Source of the DNA: Gracilaria domingensis
Lineage: Eukaryota; Rhodophyta; Florideophyceae; Gracilariales; Gracilariaceae
Direction of reading: 5' to 3'
Assembly (NCBI GenBank): GCA_022539475.1
Contig: VCMS01000394.1
Location: 1 to 42,186 of the forward strand
DNA length: 42,186 bases
In this document: one piece after another, positions 11,919-22,430 of the stretch
Numbering within the stretch: the stretch's first letter is position 1
Layout: each line of letters opens with the position of its first letter
Notes under the pieces: model-generated
The model's input: only the letters and a program-made list of their open reading frames with translations
The model's database searches: none
What the model was told of the DNA's origin: nothing
Translations under genes and position numbers: made by a program

Positions 11919-12504
11919 GCGCGCGTGCTCTGCGTGTCCGAACTCCGTACTACGAAGGGGTCGCGAGCGGAATCAGGGAGTGATCCCGCCGCTGTATGAA
12001 ACGCCGGTATCGTGACGCGCGGGCGGTCGGATCAAAACTTGGATTCCCGGTACCGCTAAGAAGCGGGTGCCGCTGTTTTCGTTCAGTGCGGAGATATGGA
12101 ACTGGCTGCAGAACTGCAGACAGTTTTGCCGAATCGGCGCGCCACAGCCAATCAGCACGCCGCGGCGCGCTGTGGAAGCGACTCATCACGCGCAAGCAAC
12201 GGCGCTGGCACCAATCAAACGCCCCTTTCGTCGCGGCGCTGACGGCCGCCCGCCGCTTCACACGCAAATCTAGCGCCGGCACCGCGCGCGACCACGCGCG
12301 CTTCTCCGCCACCAGCCGGAGACAGACGCCTGCCCGCGGGATCGCAATATCTCTGTCTTTGACACGCCTCCCGCATCGGCTGTCCGCGCGCGTGCATCGC
12401 CTCACCGACTGTGCGAGGGCGACGTCAACTACGTTGTGCCCTTTCGTGAAGCGCCGTCGGCCAGGTGCAGAGAGACGCCCGTCAGTGTGGCCTGAACAGC
12501 AAGC
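11919..12504. promoter_or_regulatory. bidirectional GC-rich promoter, RPAP1 / cyclin
   Basis: This 586-base gap separates two divergent start codons. It is rich in GC and CpG (many GCGCG/CGCGC words) with no obvious TATA box, as expected of a housekeeping bidirectional promoter. Open frames through it on both strands have arginine-rich composition typical of GC-rich noncoding DNA. Confidence 0.45.
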
Positions 12505-13581
12505 ATGGACGAGCAAGTCGTGCCGACCTTCAACGTAAAGGGCACCGCCGGCGCCCGCAATAACAAGGCCAATGCGTTGCGACGCTCGCATACCGTCAAG
12601 GGCGACTTGTCGTCGTTGGCGCGACACAAGTCGGCCATCACCGACGAGCCGAAGCCCGTTCTAGCTAAGGTCCCTACGGTCTCGTCAACCTCCCCGCAAG
12701 TCTCTTCCTCTGCGCTCTCCAGCTTTGTGTCGCCGGCCGCGGAGTATTCCGGAAAGCTTCGCTGGGAAACGCCCCTCAGGGCGGGAAAATGGCGCGAGAG
12801 CTGGGAGGGCGCTCGTGAACTCGGCTTGCCGGTTTGCGTGCGTTCCGCGCAGGCGCCTGCTGTCTCGAAGGTTATCCGTGCTTCTGTTGCGGATGCAGTC
12901 GTGGCCTATGTTGGCCCACACCTTCCGCGGCACACCGTGGAGAAGTGGCTCTGTTTACTCTTCGAGTACCTGGAGCTCAATGCCGACGAACAGGTGCTCG
13001 TCGTATGCTTGCTCCGCCGCTACGTGCGAATGGGTGGTCGCTTCGTTGGTCGTGGTGACTGGGCTCGTCCTCAGCGATGGGAGTGTGTCGTAGCTGTTGC
13101 CAGTTACTTTGCTGTTCTTCTCAGTGAAGAGTTCCCCGGTCGTACTGCAATGGATCTCCGTGAGCTGCTGGGTCCAAACTTCCGCTTTGGTTCAGAGCAG
13201 GTTTCGTTCCTCAAAGTTGTTGATTGGCGCATTTCCATCGAGGCTGAAGACTTTAAGGATGTCAAAGAAGTCTCTCAAAAGATATTCGAAGAAGACGCAG
13301 CTGCTAAGCAGAAAATGAATGACTGGTTCCAGATTGACAAGGCTTCCGCTGAGACTAAGCACCGAGCCGCTGCGGAAGCTGCTGCAGCTGCAGCCGCAAT
13401 GGTTCACACACCCGCCCCGACAGTTGGCAAGAAGCGAAGCTACGCTACCATTGTTCCGGCTGACGACTCCGTTGTTCCAAGAGTCGTTATCCCGCGCTTG
13501 GATGGAGCCCACGTTCACGCTGTTCCTGCTGCTCCGGCCGCATTTGTCCCAGCAATTTCACATTGGGTGCCGCACTGGTAA
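12505..13581 (+). CDS. cyclin-box protein
   Basis: An intact 358-residue protein starts at an ATG. Residues 1-95 are Ser/Ala/Thr-rich and likely disordered. Residues about 120-250 form a cyclin-type helical box: EKWLCLLFEYLELNADEQ and VLVVCLLRRYVRM, then a tryptophan-led helix RWECVVAVASYFAVLL, then the typical end of the box EQVSFLKVVDWRISI. The tail has an Ala-rich helix (about 285-300) and a low-complexity C-terminus. The helix order matches the first cyclin fold of PHO80/cyclin-like and general cyclins. No second fold is evident, so it is probably a CDK partner of the short type. The subfamily cannot be fixed by eye. It faces RPAP1 head to head and the TIR-kinase tail to tail. Confidence 0.7.
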   Translation: MDEQVVPTFNVKGTAGARNNKANALRRSHTVKGDLSSLARHKSAITDEPKPVLAKVPTVSSTSPQVSSSALSSFVSPAAEYSGKLRWETPLRAGKWRESWEGARELGLPVCVRSAQAPAVSKVIRASVADAVVAYVGPHLPRHTVEKWLCLLFEYLELNADEQVLVVCLLRRYVRMGGRFVGRGDWARPQRWECVVAVASYFAVLLSEEFPGRTAMDLRELLGPNFRFGSEQVSFLKVVDWRISIEAEDFKDVKEVSQKIFEEDAAAKQKMNDWFQIDKASAETKHRAAAEAAAAAAAMVHTPAPTVGKKRSYATIVPADDSVVPRVVIPRLDGAHVHAVPAAPAAFVPAISHWVPHW

Positions 13582-14749
13582 TGCATTGGTTTGTTATATA
13601 GTGTCTCTTTTCAAGCTTAAATGGGTACACAATCTATGATATCTACCGTTCAGTCCATTCCGAACGTAATCATGTTTTTATGTCTCGAACGTGCTCAATA
13701 TGTACTATTGGTCTGCAGAATTCGACAAGGTGTGCCGTTCGACAAGTGTCCGAAGTTGCCATTGATGCTCCCAAGAAGCCCCAATGGTTATTGCACCAAG
13801 CATCGGAAGGAGCGATCTCCGAAAACTTGCTACGATACTCGTAAAGCTCTATTTTTATCTTAAGTGTTCTAGCTACCCAGGGTATCCTAGATGGTTATAA
13901 CGTTATAACCACGCACCATCTTTCAGTGATTGTCGTGCACGGCTCTGTTCGTTACAAGCGTAAGCTCAGTAGATAGTGAGCTACAGATGTATCTTTACAA
14001 CACGTAATCACATGGTGCGCGTTGTTCCCCTCCGGCAACGTTGCGTTCAAAGTTTGTCAGCTTGCGACTTCGACGTACACAAGTACTAAACGTTTAACGC
14101 GAAACCCTTTAGCTTTTGCTGTCAAAGAGTACGAACTGCATCTCAGACAAGTCGTCGCCGCTAATCGAAAGGGTCATGGACCTGCTGCCAGTGACACCGC
14201 AAGGAACACAATTTCCGTTGTTTTACAATGACTTTGAATACCAGGTTCCTCGTCCCCACTGAGTTCTACCTCAAGAGAGTAAGTCCTCTAAAGTCTCAGA
14301 CAATCTTTTCGCCAAAGACGGAATCAAGCATGCTGTACAAAAAAAATTCCGTCCCATTCGTCTGGGGACAAGTTCATGGTTACAACAACTCTAGGAACCC
14401 CGGTTGAACTACATACCCGACGAACCTAAACATCTAAAAAGAATAATTGCTTCGCAGATGAAAGTCGTTTGCGAGACTGTGTTAAATGTTTCTCGTAGCA
14501 AGATGTTCCCATGATGAGAAATCCTTACTGTCGACACCCTGACAAGATAAATACACTTCGCAAAATCCCACCTCCAGTGCGAGTAAAGGAAAATTCATTC
14601 CCACATGTTCTCCGCTGGGACCACGGTCTGGACTTCCAGGATTCGATGATGCTTTTTTCTAGAGAAACAGAGAGTTCCAAGCAACCTGTCTGCTCTCCGC
14701 TTGCTTGTTTTTCCGCTAAACAGTTCGATATTTCCACAGTAGAAGAGTG
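13582..14749. other. convergent intergenic region with inverted repeats
   Basis: This lies between the 3' ends of the cyclin (plus) and the TIR-kinase (minus). No gene was recognised. It holds a 20-bp perfect palindrome (13892-13911). It also holds an 8-bp inverted repeat, GACGGAAT at 14317-14324 and ATTCCGTC at 14346-14353, separated by 21 bases with an A-run. Either could serve 3'-end formation. That is an inference. Confidence 0.45.
13892..13911. repeat. 20-bp perfect palindrome
   Basis: TGGTTATAACGTTATAACCA reads the same on both strands, with no spacer. It sits 310 bases past the cyclin stop in a convergent intergenic region. It could be a dimer binding site or a cruciform. No family assignment. 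Confidence 0.9.
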
Positions 14750-17362
14750 CTATGATTCCACACGATGGCATAGGACATTAAGCCTTTGTACAAGATTGTC
14801 AAAGGTAGGTCGGCGCCTTGGATCATCAGCAAAGCATTCAACAATCATCTCCCTTAATTCCGGCGCACATTGTTCTGGAGGAGGAGTAGGGAGCTTCTCA
14901 CCCCTACTGCCGACCTTGAATACGATCTGCATGGGGTGATCATCTCGCCATGGCTTCTCACACATAACAAGCTCCCAGAGAATTACACCGAAAGAGAAGA
15001 CATCAGACTTCTCATTAAATGGATCCTGTCGAAGCAGCTCTGGTGCCATCCATTCGGGGGTGCCCCCAGGTCCGGTGTTGACATAAGACCCAGTTCTCAA
15101 TCGACTAAGACCAAAGTCCGTAATCTTCACCTCACGGACGTTTTTGCCCAATAGGACATTTGGCGATTTAACGTCCCGATGGATCACGATGGGATATTGC
15201 GAATGCAAATGCGCCATTCCTTTGGCTACCCCAAACGCAATCCATACTGTCTTGATTAGTGGAAAAGGCCCGAGCTGATTACGACGTCGACGGTGAATTG
15301 CCCGATAGAGACTTCCGCCAGGCATAAATTCGAGGATGATGGCCAGATTTGGACTATGAATGCAAGCTCCGATAAACTCCACAATATTAGGATGTCGGAG
15401 CTTCGACATGAGTTTCATCTCGACCATGAATTCAGCTTTCAAAGCCTGAGGGTCGTCATCCTCAAGCTTCTGAAGCGTTTTGACAGCAACCATTCGCTGA
15501 TTCAGTCGACACTTATACACTTCACCAAATCCCCCAGCACCAATTCTCGGACCGAATACGATCTCCTTGAAATCAATTGCCCAACTGTCTCTCCATCGAT
15601 AATCGAAAAACATCTGTGATACAGTCTCTTCCCCTTCAGCCTGCTCTGCAAGTGGTTCAAAGAGCTCTCTGTTCTCATTTCCATCGCGTTTCATGAGCAG
15701 GTTTTCAGCAATTCGGAGCCGACACTCGGGGTCATTTTGGATTCCAGAACCGGCACCAGCACCTTCGAACAAATCATCAGCATGCGCAGCACCATCGCGC
15801 TCCTCCGGTCTGCTAACCCCGACCGCATCAAGAATTTCGTCTAGCAATACGGTAGCTCGGGAAAAGTTGTGCTCGCGACAATCAAGGCCCTCTGTCGCAA
15901 CAAGCCTTCGAGCAAGAGGTGTGAGATCGCATCCTTTCCAATATATGGGAACGACGAAATTGCCCAAACTCTCAAAGTCGCGACAGAACGCCATGGAAAA
16001 GGCCTCAGTACATTCCACTGAATGAAAGTAGTCATCAGACAGCAACGCAAGGAACGTATGACTCGACCTGACCGCATCCATGATCTTGTTATCAACAACG
16101 CCGCGTTTTCGGACAGATATATCGCGAGATTCCGCAACGTGAATCCGGATCTGGGGATTCTTTGACGTAAGGTACGCAATCATATCAGTTGCTGAGTCCT
16201 TGTCAGCTGGGGCAAACGAAAAGAAAACGTCATAATTGCGAGGTGGCATAAGCAGCGGGACCGCCGAACTGCCTGTGAGAGACTCTTTTGTCCTTCGGAA
16301 CATTTCAATGTCCTTGGTAATGTCCGTGTCCGGCAAAAGAATTTTGACGGTACGCAGCGGCAGTCCCATGTGCATCCAGGCGTAGGCTACCTCAACGGCG
16401 GCCTGGACAAAATGCTTTCGCAACGAGGGTGATAACAGTGCGCCACTAAGAGGGATGAGTACAGACTGAATTTGCACATCTCCACCGATTACTGTGGTGA
16501 GGCACTTGACAATATCAAGAATGATGCTATCGTCCCTGGTAAGTTCCTCACCAGGATCTTCGTAAACCAAAAGTCGTTTGTATTCAAAACCAAGCGGACG
16601 TGGGCGCGGCAGTGGACGAGATAGCCAGCAGTGATAATGACGTCGATATGAAGGTTCAATCTTGCTCTCCCGTTCAAGCGATGCTAGTGATATACCAGAA
16701 CGGTTAAGGGCAGCCAGAGATGAATCGCGATTCGCTTTATATTGCCCACGTTCGCGCAAGTACACAATCAGTAGATCGGTTTCATCCGCCTTTGATAAGC
16801 CTTCGACAGAACCCTGAAATAGTTCTATCCTACCAGTATAATCCTTCCGATGTACGTTGATGAAGTCCTTACGTTGCAGCCCCAAAGTATCTGGGCGGCC
16901 GTACTTGACAGGTGCATGGCTGGATGGCGCGGGGCGGTTATCTGAGACGTAAGGATGCTGAACAGGAGCGGCGGCAGCAGGATACCTTCGATTCGCATCG
17001 TGTGGAGATCGAGCATTGATATTTGATTGCGGCGAAGAGCGAAGTGGCACGGCTCCAACAGGAGAGTGCTGCTGTTGATGCGGCGAAAGAGGACGTGAAT
17101 GATAGCCATTAGCGGCTCGTCGAAATCTATGGGCGCCTTCGGGATGCATTCTTGGAGCATCTCTTTGCGGCAAGTTGCGCGGATCAAAGTCGATTCGGTC
17201 GGCATTTGGCACGGCTGCTCGGTGTGGAGCTTGATCTAGCGGGGCGCGTTGAGCAAGCGCTCGATCGCGTTTGCGACGAGAACGTTTTGCGCCGCGACGA
17301 GGTCGGGAAAATGGCGTGTCGGACGGAGTGGAGTTTCGGGCAGAACTGATACCATTGCCCAT
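14750..17362 (-). CDS. myristoylated macro-like/TIR/TKL kinase fusion protein
   Basis: An intact 870-residue protein opens at an ATG (17362). MGNGISS at the start matches the N-myristoylation pattern (Gly2, Ser6), followed by a polybasic patch (RPRRGAKRSRRKR, 20-32), so membrane attachment is likely. Residues 40-165 are low-complexity. Residues about 178-345 have macro-domain-like features: RIELFQGSVEGL, DLLIVYL, SVLIPLSGALL, then FVQAAVEVAYAW and VKILLPD. A TIR domain spans about 376-515 (YDVFFSFAPADKD, SHTFLALLSDDYF, FVVPIYWKG), with SVECTEAF in the helix that carries the catalytic Glu in NADase TIRs. A complete TKL-type kinase spans about 601-866: GAGGFGEV, VAVK (K628), HRDVKSPN (D730), DFG (749-751), GTPEWMAPE. 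All catalytic residues are present. A signalling or immune role is inferred from the parts. No such fusion is known to me as a characterised protein. Confidence 0.88.
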   Translation of the reverse strand: MGNGISSARNSTPSDTPFSRPRRGAKRSRRKRDRALAQRAPLDQAPHRAAVPNADRIDFDPRNLPQRDAPRMHPEGAHRFRRAANGYHSRPLSPHQQQHSPVGAVPLRSSPQSNINARSPHDANRRYPAAAAPVQHPYVSDNRPAPSSHAPVKYGRPDTLGLQRKDFINVHRKDYTGRIELFQGSVEGLSKADETDLLIVYLRERGQYKANRDSSLAALNRSGISLASLERESKIEPSYRRHYHCWLSRPLPRPRPLGFEYKRLLVYEDPGEELTRDDSIILDIVKCLTTVIGGDVQIQSVLIPLSGALLSPSLRKHFVQAAVEVAYAWMHMGLPLRTVKILLPDTDITKDIEMFRRTKESLTGSSAVPLLMPPRNYDVFFSFAPADKDSATDMIAYLTSKNPQIRIHVAESRDISVRKRGVVDNKIMDAVRSSHTFLALLSDDYFHSVECTEAFSMAFCRDFESLGNFVVPIYWKGCDLTPLARRLVATEGLDCREHNFSRATVLLDEILDAVGVSRPEERDGAAHADDLFEGAGAGSGIQNDPECRLRIAENLLMKRDGNENRELFEPLAEQAEGEETVSQMFFDYRWRDSWAIDFKEIVFGPRIGAGGFGEVYKCRLNQRMVAVKTLQKLEDDDPQALKAEFMVEMKLMSKLRHPNIVEFIGACIHSPNLAIILEFMPGGSLYRAIHRRRRNQLGPFPLIKTVWIAFGVAKGMAHLHSQYPIVIHRDVKSPNVLLGKNVREVKITDFGLSRLRTGSYVNTGPGGTPEWMAPELLRQDPFNEKSDVFSFGVILWELVMCEKPWRDDHPMQIVFKVGSRGEKLPTPPPEQCAPELREMIVECFADDPRRRPTFDNLVQRLNVLCHRVES

Positions 17363-18300
17363 GACGCGGAGCTAGCGAAGAGGTGAATAGGGCGAATGTG
17401 ACGGTTGCACGGTTACCGTTGAGCGCAGCAGTTGGTGTGACGAGAAAAGGGCACCGTGGTGGCACTGGATGGGTGACACGGAGGACTTGATTTTGAGGGA
17501 AAAGCGGCGTGTGAGATTGGCGCGTTGGAGACTGTGCCGAGCGGGAAGCAGAGCAGCACAGACGATGAACTCAGGGTGCGAGGCGCGCAGGCACACACAC
17601 TGCATGCAAGGGGGACAGGATGAGCAGAGGCGCACGGCGCGGGGTGCACGGAGACGTCGGAAGGTACGGTGACGTCGCAAAGGGGAGCGCAGCGATGGCT
17701 TGGGGCGGAGCGAGAAGAGAGGAGAAAGGCACCGACAGCAAGGGAGCGGCGGCACGAGAGCGGAGGGGAAAACGCGCAGTTAGTTTCGGGGGAGGGGGGT
17801 GGGGAGGGGAGGTGGGGGAAGGGAGGGGGAGGGGGAGGGGGAGGGGGAGGGGGAAGGGAAGAGGCCGTCGGCGGTCGTTGGGCGCAAGGTTGCGCTAGGG
17901 CGGTTGAGCGTGAACACGGCCCCTTTTTGGAAGAGCGAAGGTTTCGCTGGGTGCCGCGTTTGTCGCGCTACGGCGGCCTGTGGCGCGTTTGGCGCGGGCG
18001 CGCACGGCGTTCGCGCGGTGGCTCACTTTGGCAACGCCACTGGGTAGCCGCGCGGCTACCCACCGCTGTCCAGCTAATGGGTCGCGATATCATACAGTGG
18101 CGCGTGACTGGCGGTGCTGCACGCTTGGCGGCGCGTGTACGTCGGCGCGCGTCGCGCGGGGCGCGTTCGACTCGCCGCGCCGCGAGCCGCCGGCGGGGTG
18201 ACTGCGCCGTGTGCCACGGCGAGTGCACAGTGTAAGGCACGCCGCGCTGCTGCGCCAACAAACGTCAATCCCCCTTTCCGAACATTCCCCCCTTTTGTAC
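17363..18300. promoter_or_regulatory. GC- and G-rich upstream region of the TIR-kinase
   Basis: About 0.9 kb upstream of the kinase start is strongly GC/CpG-rich, changing abruptly to AT-richer DNA near 18240-18300. It includes a purine/G-run tract at 17788-17862. Arginine/glycine-rich open frames here reflect composition, not genes. It is a likely CpG-type promoter for the minus-strand gene. No TATA box was recognised. Confidence 0.45.
17788..17862 (+). repeat. G-run tract with GGGGGA tandem units
   Basis: Runs of three to six G separated by single A or T extend for about 75 bases, including five or so GGGGGA units in a row (17826-17852). At least ten G-runs give strong G-quadruplex potential on the plus strand. 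On the minus strand it is a CCCCCT pyrimidine tract about 430-500 bases upstream of the TIR-kinase ATG. Confidence 0.9.
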
Positions 18301-20490
18301 ACATGTTACAGACGCATGTCATCCCACGCTACCGCCTTCGCCGAAAAGGAGTGCGGTAGAAACCAAATTCCGTCTCCGCGCCTCTGTAGGCTACAGCTCT
18401 TGCTGTCTGTCGGCTGCCTTCACGCCCATAGCTACGTTAAGTTGCCCATCAAAATACCTCGCCCATGCCAGTCAACTTCGCGTAGTGGTGCGCTGCGGTG
18501 GTGTAATCGGGATCGCGCAATCAATAAGCAACTCCAGAATTATGTAATTGACGACCACGTGTGCGCAAGGATATGATACAATCCGCTCCAGTCGTATGAT
18601 ATCTAATGCTATGCCACTGACCAACTTTGTCGTTCGCACCCTCTTGGCAGATCGGCAGCGTTCGGTATCTAACGTGGCGCCAAATTCTCGCCGAAAATTC
18701 GGTTTCGGATCGACCCACATTTCTGCCTCCTTCGGATCCACGATGTTTTGTTTTATGCTACCATTGAAATGCAAAGTTTTTGCCAGCGATAGTCATGAAT
18801 GATGCAAATGCATTGCAACATGATTTTGCTACAAATGCATCCGCAGCCCAGCTGTAAAAATGAGTTCTCTTCTCTCTACCCAGGGATACTGCCCACAACA
18901 GCCTTCAATGCACGTACAAAGCCGTAGCAAAACTGCCAAACAGTTGTCCCACAACTTCTTTGTTTTGGATTCAAGTCAATCCCACTCTCAACCCTTGAAT
19001 ATGAATGGCTATGATATAGACCGTGCGAATTATTCAAAGAGCGAACTCATATAAAAAACAAGACAAACAAATTAGTCAGCAAGCACTGGGAAAAGTTACC
19101 CAGGGGTATCCTTAAGGATACATGGCATTTTGACCAATAGAAAAAATTTGTCCTTGCGCAACTTTGATATCTTAACCACGAACTTCTGAGTCTGTTTCCA
19201 AATCTGGAACAAGTACCGCAAGATGCGCAAGACCAAATTTAGACTAAAAACACTTCTTGATACCTTTTTCATATCCTTTTCTAATTGAAAGCGACAAGGC
19301 AACTGCATATACATAAAACATCGCCGTTCAAATGGTACTGTTACTGTACATTTCAACGACAATGTCCCTTTTCGTGAAGCTAAAAGTCCCCAAACATCTA
19401 AGAGCCGTCCCTCTGATACAAACAGAGACATATCTCAGTTCCCAGTGTTGTCAAAACATCCCTGTCTCTTCGTTGATTTGCGATTGACTCGAAGAGAGCT
19501 ACCCAGCTTCATTACCTGTTACGGATGTCGGATAAAATGACATTTTTGGTGATGGCGATGTACGAAATAAAGAAAAAGATGAAGGCGTAAATACGGACAT
19601 TTCATTCAATGTTTTCCGACTTGATGATCCTGGATCAGCTGACCCTGTCCTGCTGTGCAGATCCAGATTCAGCAGCACGGAATCACCAAACACCCCCAGT
19701 ATCATAGATGAAAGCCATCTGCTTTTCGAAGCTGCGAGAGAACTTGTTATCTGGCGCGTCAGCTTTCTACGACCGAAAGAGGCTGCAAATGACATACGAA
19801 GGTATGTATTCGCTGTATGCATTGTTTTGTTGAATAGTAGGGCAGGCGTATGTTCTGAAGGGATTCGGTTCTCCGGCATGGACCGCAAAAGGGTAAAAGC
19901 AAAACGCCGGACCAAGAGACTTCAGCTCTTTTTCGGAAACATTTCCTGTGTCAGGTCGATCCATGGTTGTGACTACAAATGCATTGCTGCACCGTTGTCA
20001 ACGATAATCTTGCTCGCGCGAAAATACAACCGCTCCCAATGAACATCGCTATCTTGGTGATACAGTATCGCAAGTGCTACATGGGACTGCGCTCGCTCCA
20101 ACTGACATTTGCGATAGATTCTAACTGTTAGATGAGAGCTAATCTTGATCGTGATTATCACGTCCACATCTCGTTAAGTTTGTTCTGCACCATCAAGTTC
20201 AAACCGATTTCCCCCTCGTCTGCAGCCCCCAGCAGTGCCAGGAACGACTGCGAAGGGCAATTCCGTGCCGTTTGACCAGGTAGTGTTAACCTCGAAGCTT
20301 GGCATCGGTAGCGAAACTCACAAGAATTACATCGTGAAGTTAGCTCCATTGCTTCAACTTCCAACACAGGCCGATTCTCTCAACCACCACCAGACAGCTC
20401 TCTTGGTTCAAAGAGATGAGACATAAATAGTACTTTCCTTTCGCAAACCCAGCTTCGTTTCAATACTGTTCCGCGCAGTCTCGATCTTTG
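18301..20490. other. unassigned region with coding-like scraps
   Basis: No recognisable gene. On the minus strand two stretches have protein-like composition, at about 19096-19431 (contains EGRLLDVWGLLASRKG, then a basic, hydrophobic tail) and 19499-19915, in different frames and unidentified. They may be parts of a decayed gene. No tRNA or tandem repeat was seen. Confidence 0.35.
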
Positions 20491-20494
20491 CTTG

Positions 20495-21730
20495 AAGTCA
20501 AATAGTGGCCGCTGTTGACACCCCAATTCTCGATCCTGTGCCATGATGTGACCATAACTGCATTTCATCACACGTCATCTCCAAGCTCGCGACGCAGCTG
20601 CCGACTTGCTCAAGCTCTCTCACGAAGCGCCCAGACTCTCCGTCCCACAGCCGCAAACCCCCTTCCTTATCCCCCGAAGCCACAAGATCTGCTCGATAAC
20701 TAACTGAGATACAACTAATCTTGCTCTCGTGACCTGCAAGTATTACGGTGTAGGCTGCAGACCCTCTTTCTCCGCTTTCTCCAATCCACACCCGCACAGC
20801 GCAGCCGTTGAATTCACCCGCGGCTACCAACGGAAGGATACCAGCTTCCCATTTGCACTGACAGATATACCGCGTACAGAACTCGTGTGACCAACACATG
20901 CTGCACACACTGCAAGACGCTCCGCTCTCTCCGTCCCATTGTCGCACAATCCGTTTGCATTCAGTGAGACACAGTGGACCTCCTCTTCGTGACCAACCAG
21001 AGCGGCGTAGACTGGACGTCCGGTCTCTGCGGCCCACAGTCCCACCGCGCCGTCAGGTCCTCCCAAGACGACCAGTTTGGGTTTTCCGTTGGCACTAACT
21101 GAAAGACCTTGCTTATGAACTTAAAACGCTCCAGAGCCTCCATTTTCGCTCTCTCCGTCCCTCAGCGCAAAGCGATGTATGGCCAGCCGAAGTCATTAGC
21201 TTCCCATTTGTACCGTCTGAAACACAATTCGCAAGGCTCTCGTCACCATCAAGTGCGTCGCAGACCAAACTTCCATTTTCTCTCTCCCATAGACGCACCG
21301 TCTTATCACCATCACTCGAGACCACAAGTTTCCTGTTTGCACTCACTGAAACACAGCTTACTACTTCGGTGACTCACAAGACCCTCACAGATTGCAGCTC
21401 CGCCCCCTCCACCCCACAATCGCACAGACCCATCGTCACTACCTGAGACCATCATTTTTCCGTCTGCGCTAACTTAAAGACAAGTTAATTCCTCGCCGTC
21501 AAGAGAAGGTGAATCAAAAGATCGAGATCACCGGAAGCCACCAGCTTTCCGTTCGCGCTTATCGCTATACAACTGAAACTCTGCCAGTGACTACAGAAAA
21601 AGATCGACTTCCAGTTCTCGCCTTCAATTCTAGAAACGATCAAGCCTCTCCCAGCACTGCAACATAATGCAACACAATTCCCGTTATCACTGAGGGCGAC
21701 GCCGCTAAGAACGACAAGGCAGCCATAATC
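20495..21730 (-). pseudogene. WD40-repeat protein pseudogene
   Basis: On the minus strand at least six WD40-type units are readable but scattered over all three frames with stops between. From the 5' side they are SGVALSDNGNCVAL (near 21690), AISANGKLVASGD (near 21550), SADGKMMVSGSDDGSVRLWG (near 21430), KLVVSSDGDKTVRLWE (near 21310), GGPDGAVGLWAAETGRPV with GHEEEVHCVSLNANG (near 21000), and LVASGDKEGGLRLWDGESG (near 20650). The units are close to each other in sequence, as in NACHT-WD or other many-bladed propellers. No start, partner domain or full blade set is visible. It is clearly decayed. Confidence 0.8.
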
Positions 21731-21970
21731 TTAACGCGACGGTCGTGAGGGTAAGGATACTTCTCAAACCCCAGTTTTTATCCTTCCTTCTTGCATAAGA
21801 CGCCGCATGCATTGTAACTCATTACTTCTCTTGTACTTGACAACCGAGATGTCTTCGTTCTCCCGAACGAGCAACATTTTCCATTACACAAATTTCAGCA
21901 ATGTGTCCTTCTGTTCTAAACTGACCTACCATTCTCCTACCAGCTTGAACTCATAGATCCGTAGGGCGTA

Positions 21971-22430
21971 TTCTTCTTCTTCTTTAATGGGGACAACATC
22001 CTCTAATTCCTAAGATGTGGTAAAACTATCCTTACAGAAAGTTTTCTCTCGTCAGAAAGGCCAACAATCTATGTGGGTGTTGTCTAATCAAGTCAGGAAG
22101 AGTGAGGTTTTGACGCTCAGCTACAGGTGGGAGTGTTTCTCGACGTGCAGCGCTTGTCAAGGGGCAGCGTAAGACTATGTGGTCTGCATCCCTTTTGACG
22201 TTTGTCCCGCATGTACACCGTTCAGTTCTACCATTAAGATATGATGCTACTGGGTGCAGGCTTGCAACATGTCCAGTGTAGAACTGTGTGAGTGTCACTT
22301 CTGCTTTTCGCATGCCTTGCTCATTCACAAACAAATCTGGAGTGTTTGCAAGGAGTGGTTTCGTCTTCACTTTGTTGACAATTTGTGCCTTTGCGTCCAG
22401 AAAATCGATCTTCACCTCTATCTGTTCCAT
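21971..22430 (-). mobile_element. LINE 3' end, copy 1
   Basis: The minus frame 22430-22032 (132 codons) ends a non-LTR retrotransposon polyprotein. It has TLTQFYTGHVASLHPVASYL, then the zinc-like CTCGTNVKRDADHIVLRCP (C-x-C...H-x4-C), which is the family's usual post-RNase H tail motif, and ends at a stop. About 45 bases on is a tail of AAAGAAGAAGAAGAA (plus-strand TTCTTCTTCTTCTTT at 21972-21986). The 5' part is not recognisable, so the copy is probably 5'-truncated, which is normal for LINEs. It shares its sequence with copy 2. Confidence 0.75.

Noticed and set aside
17620..18235. Arginine/glycine-rich plus-strand frames
   Set aside because: They follow GC-rich and G-run composition, have no domain pattern and overlap the likely TIR-kinase promoter.
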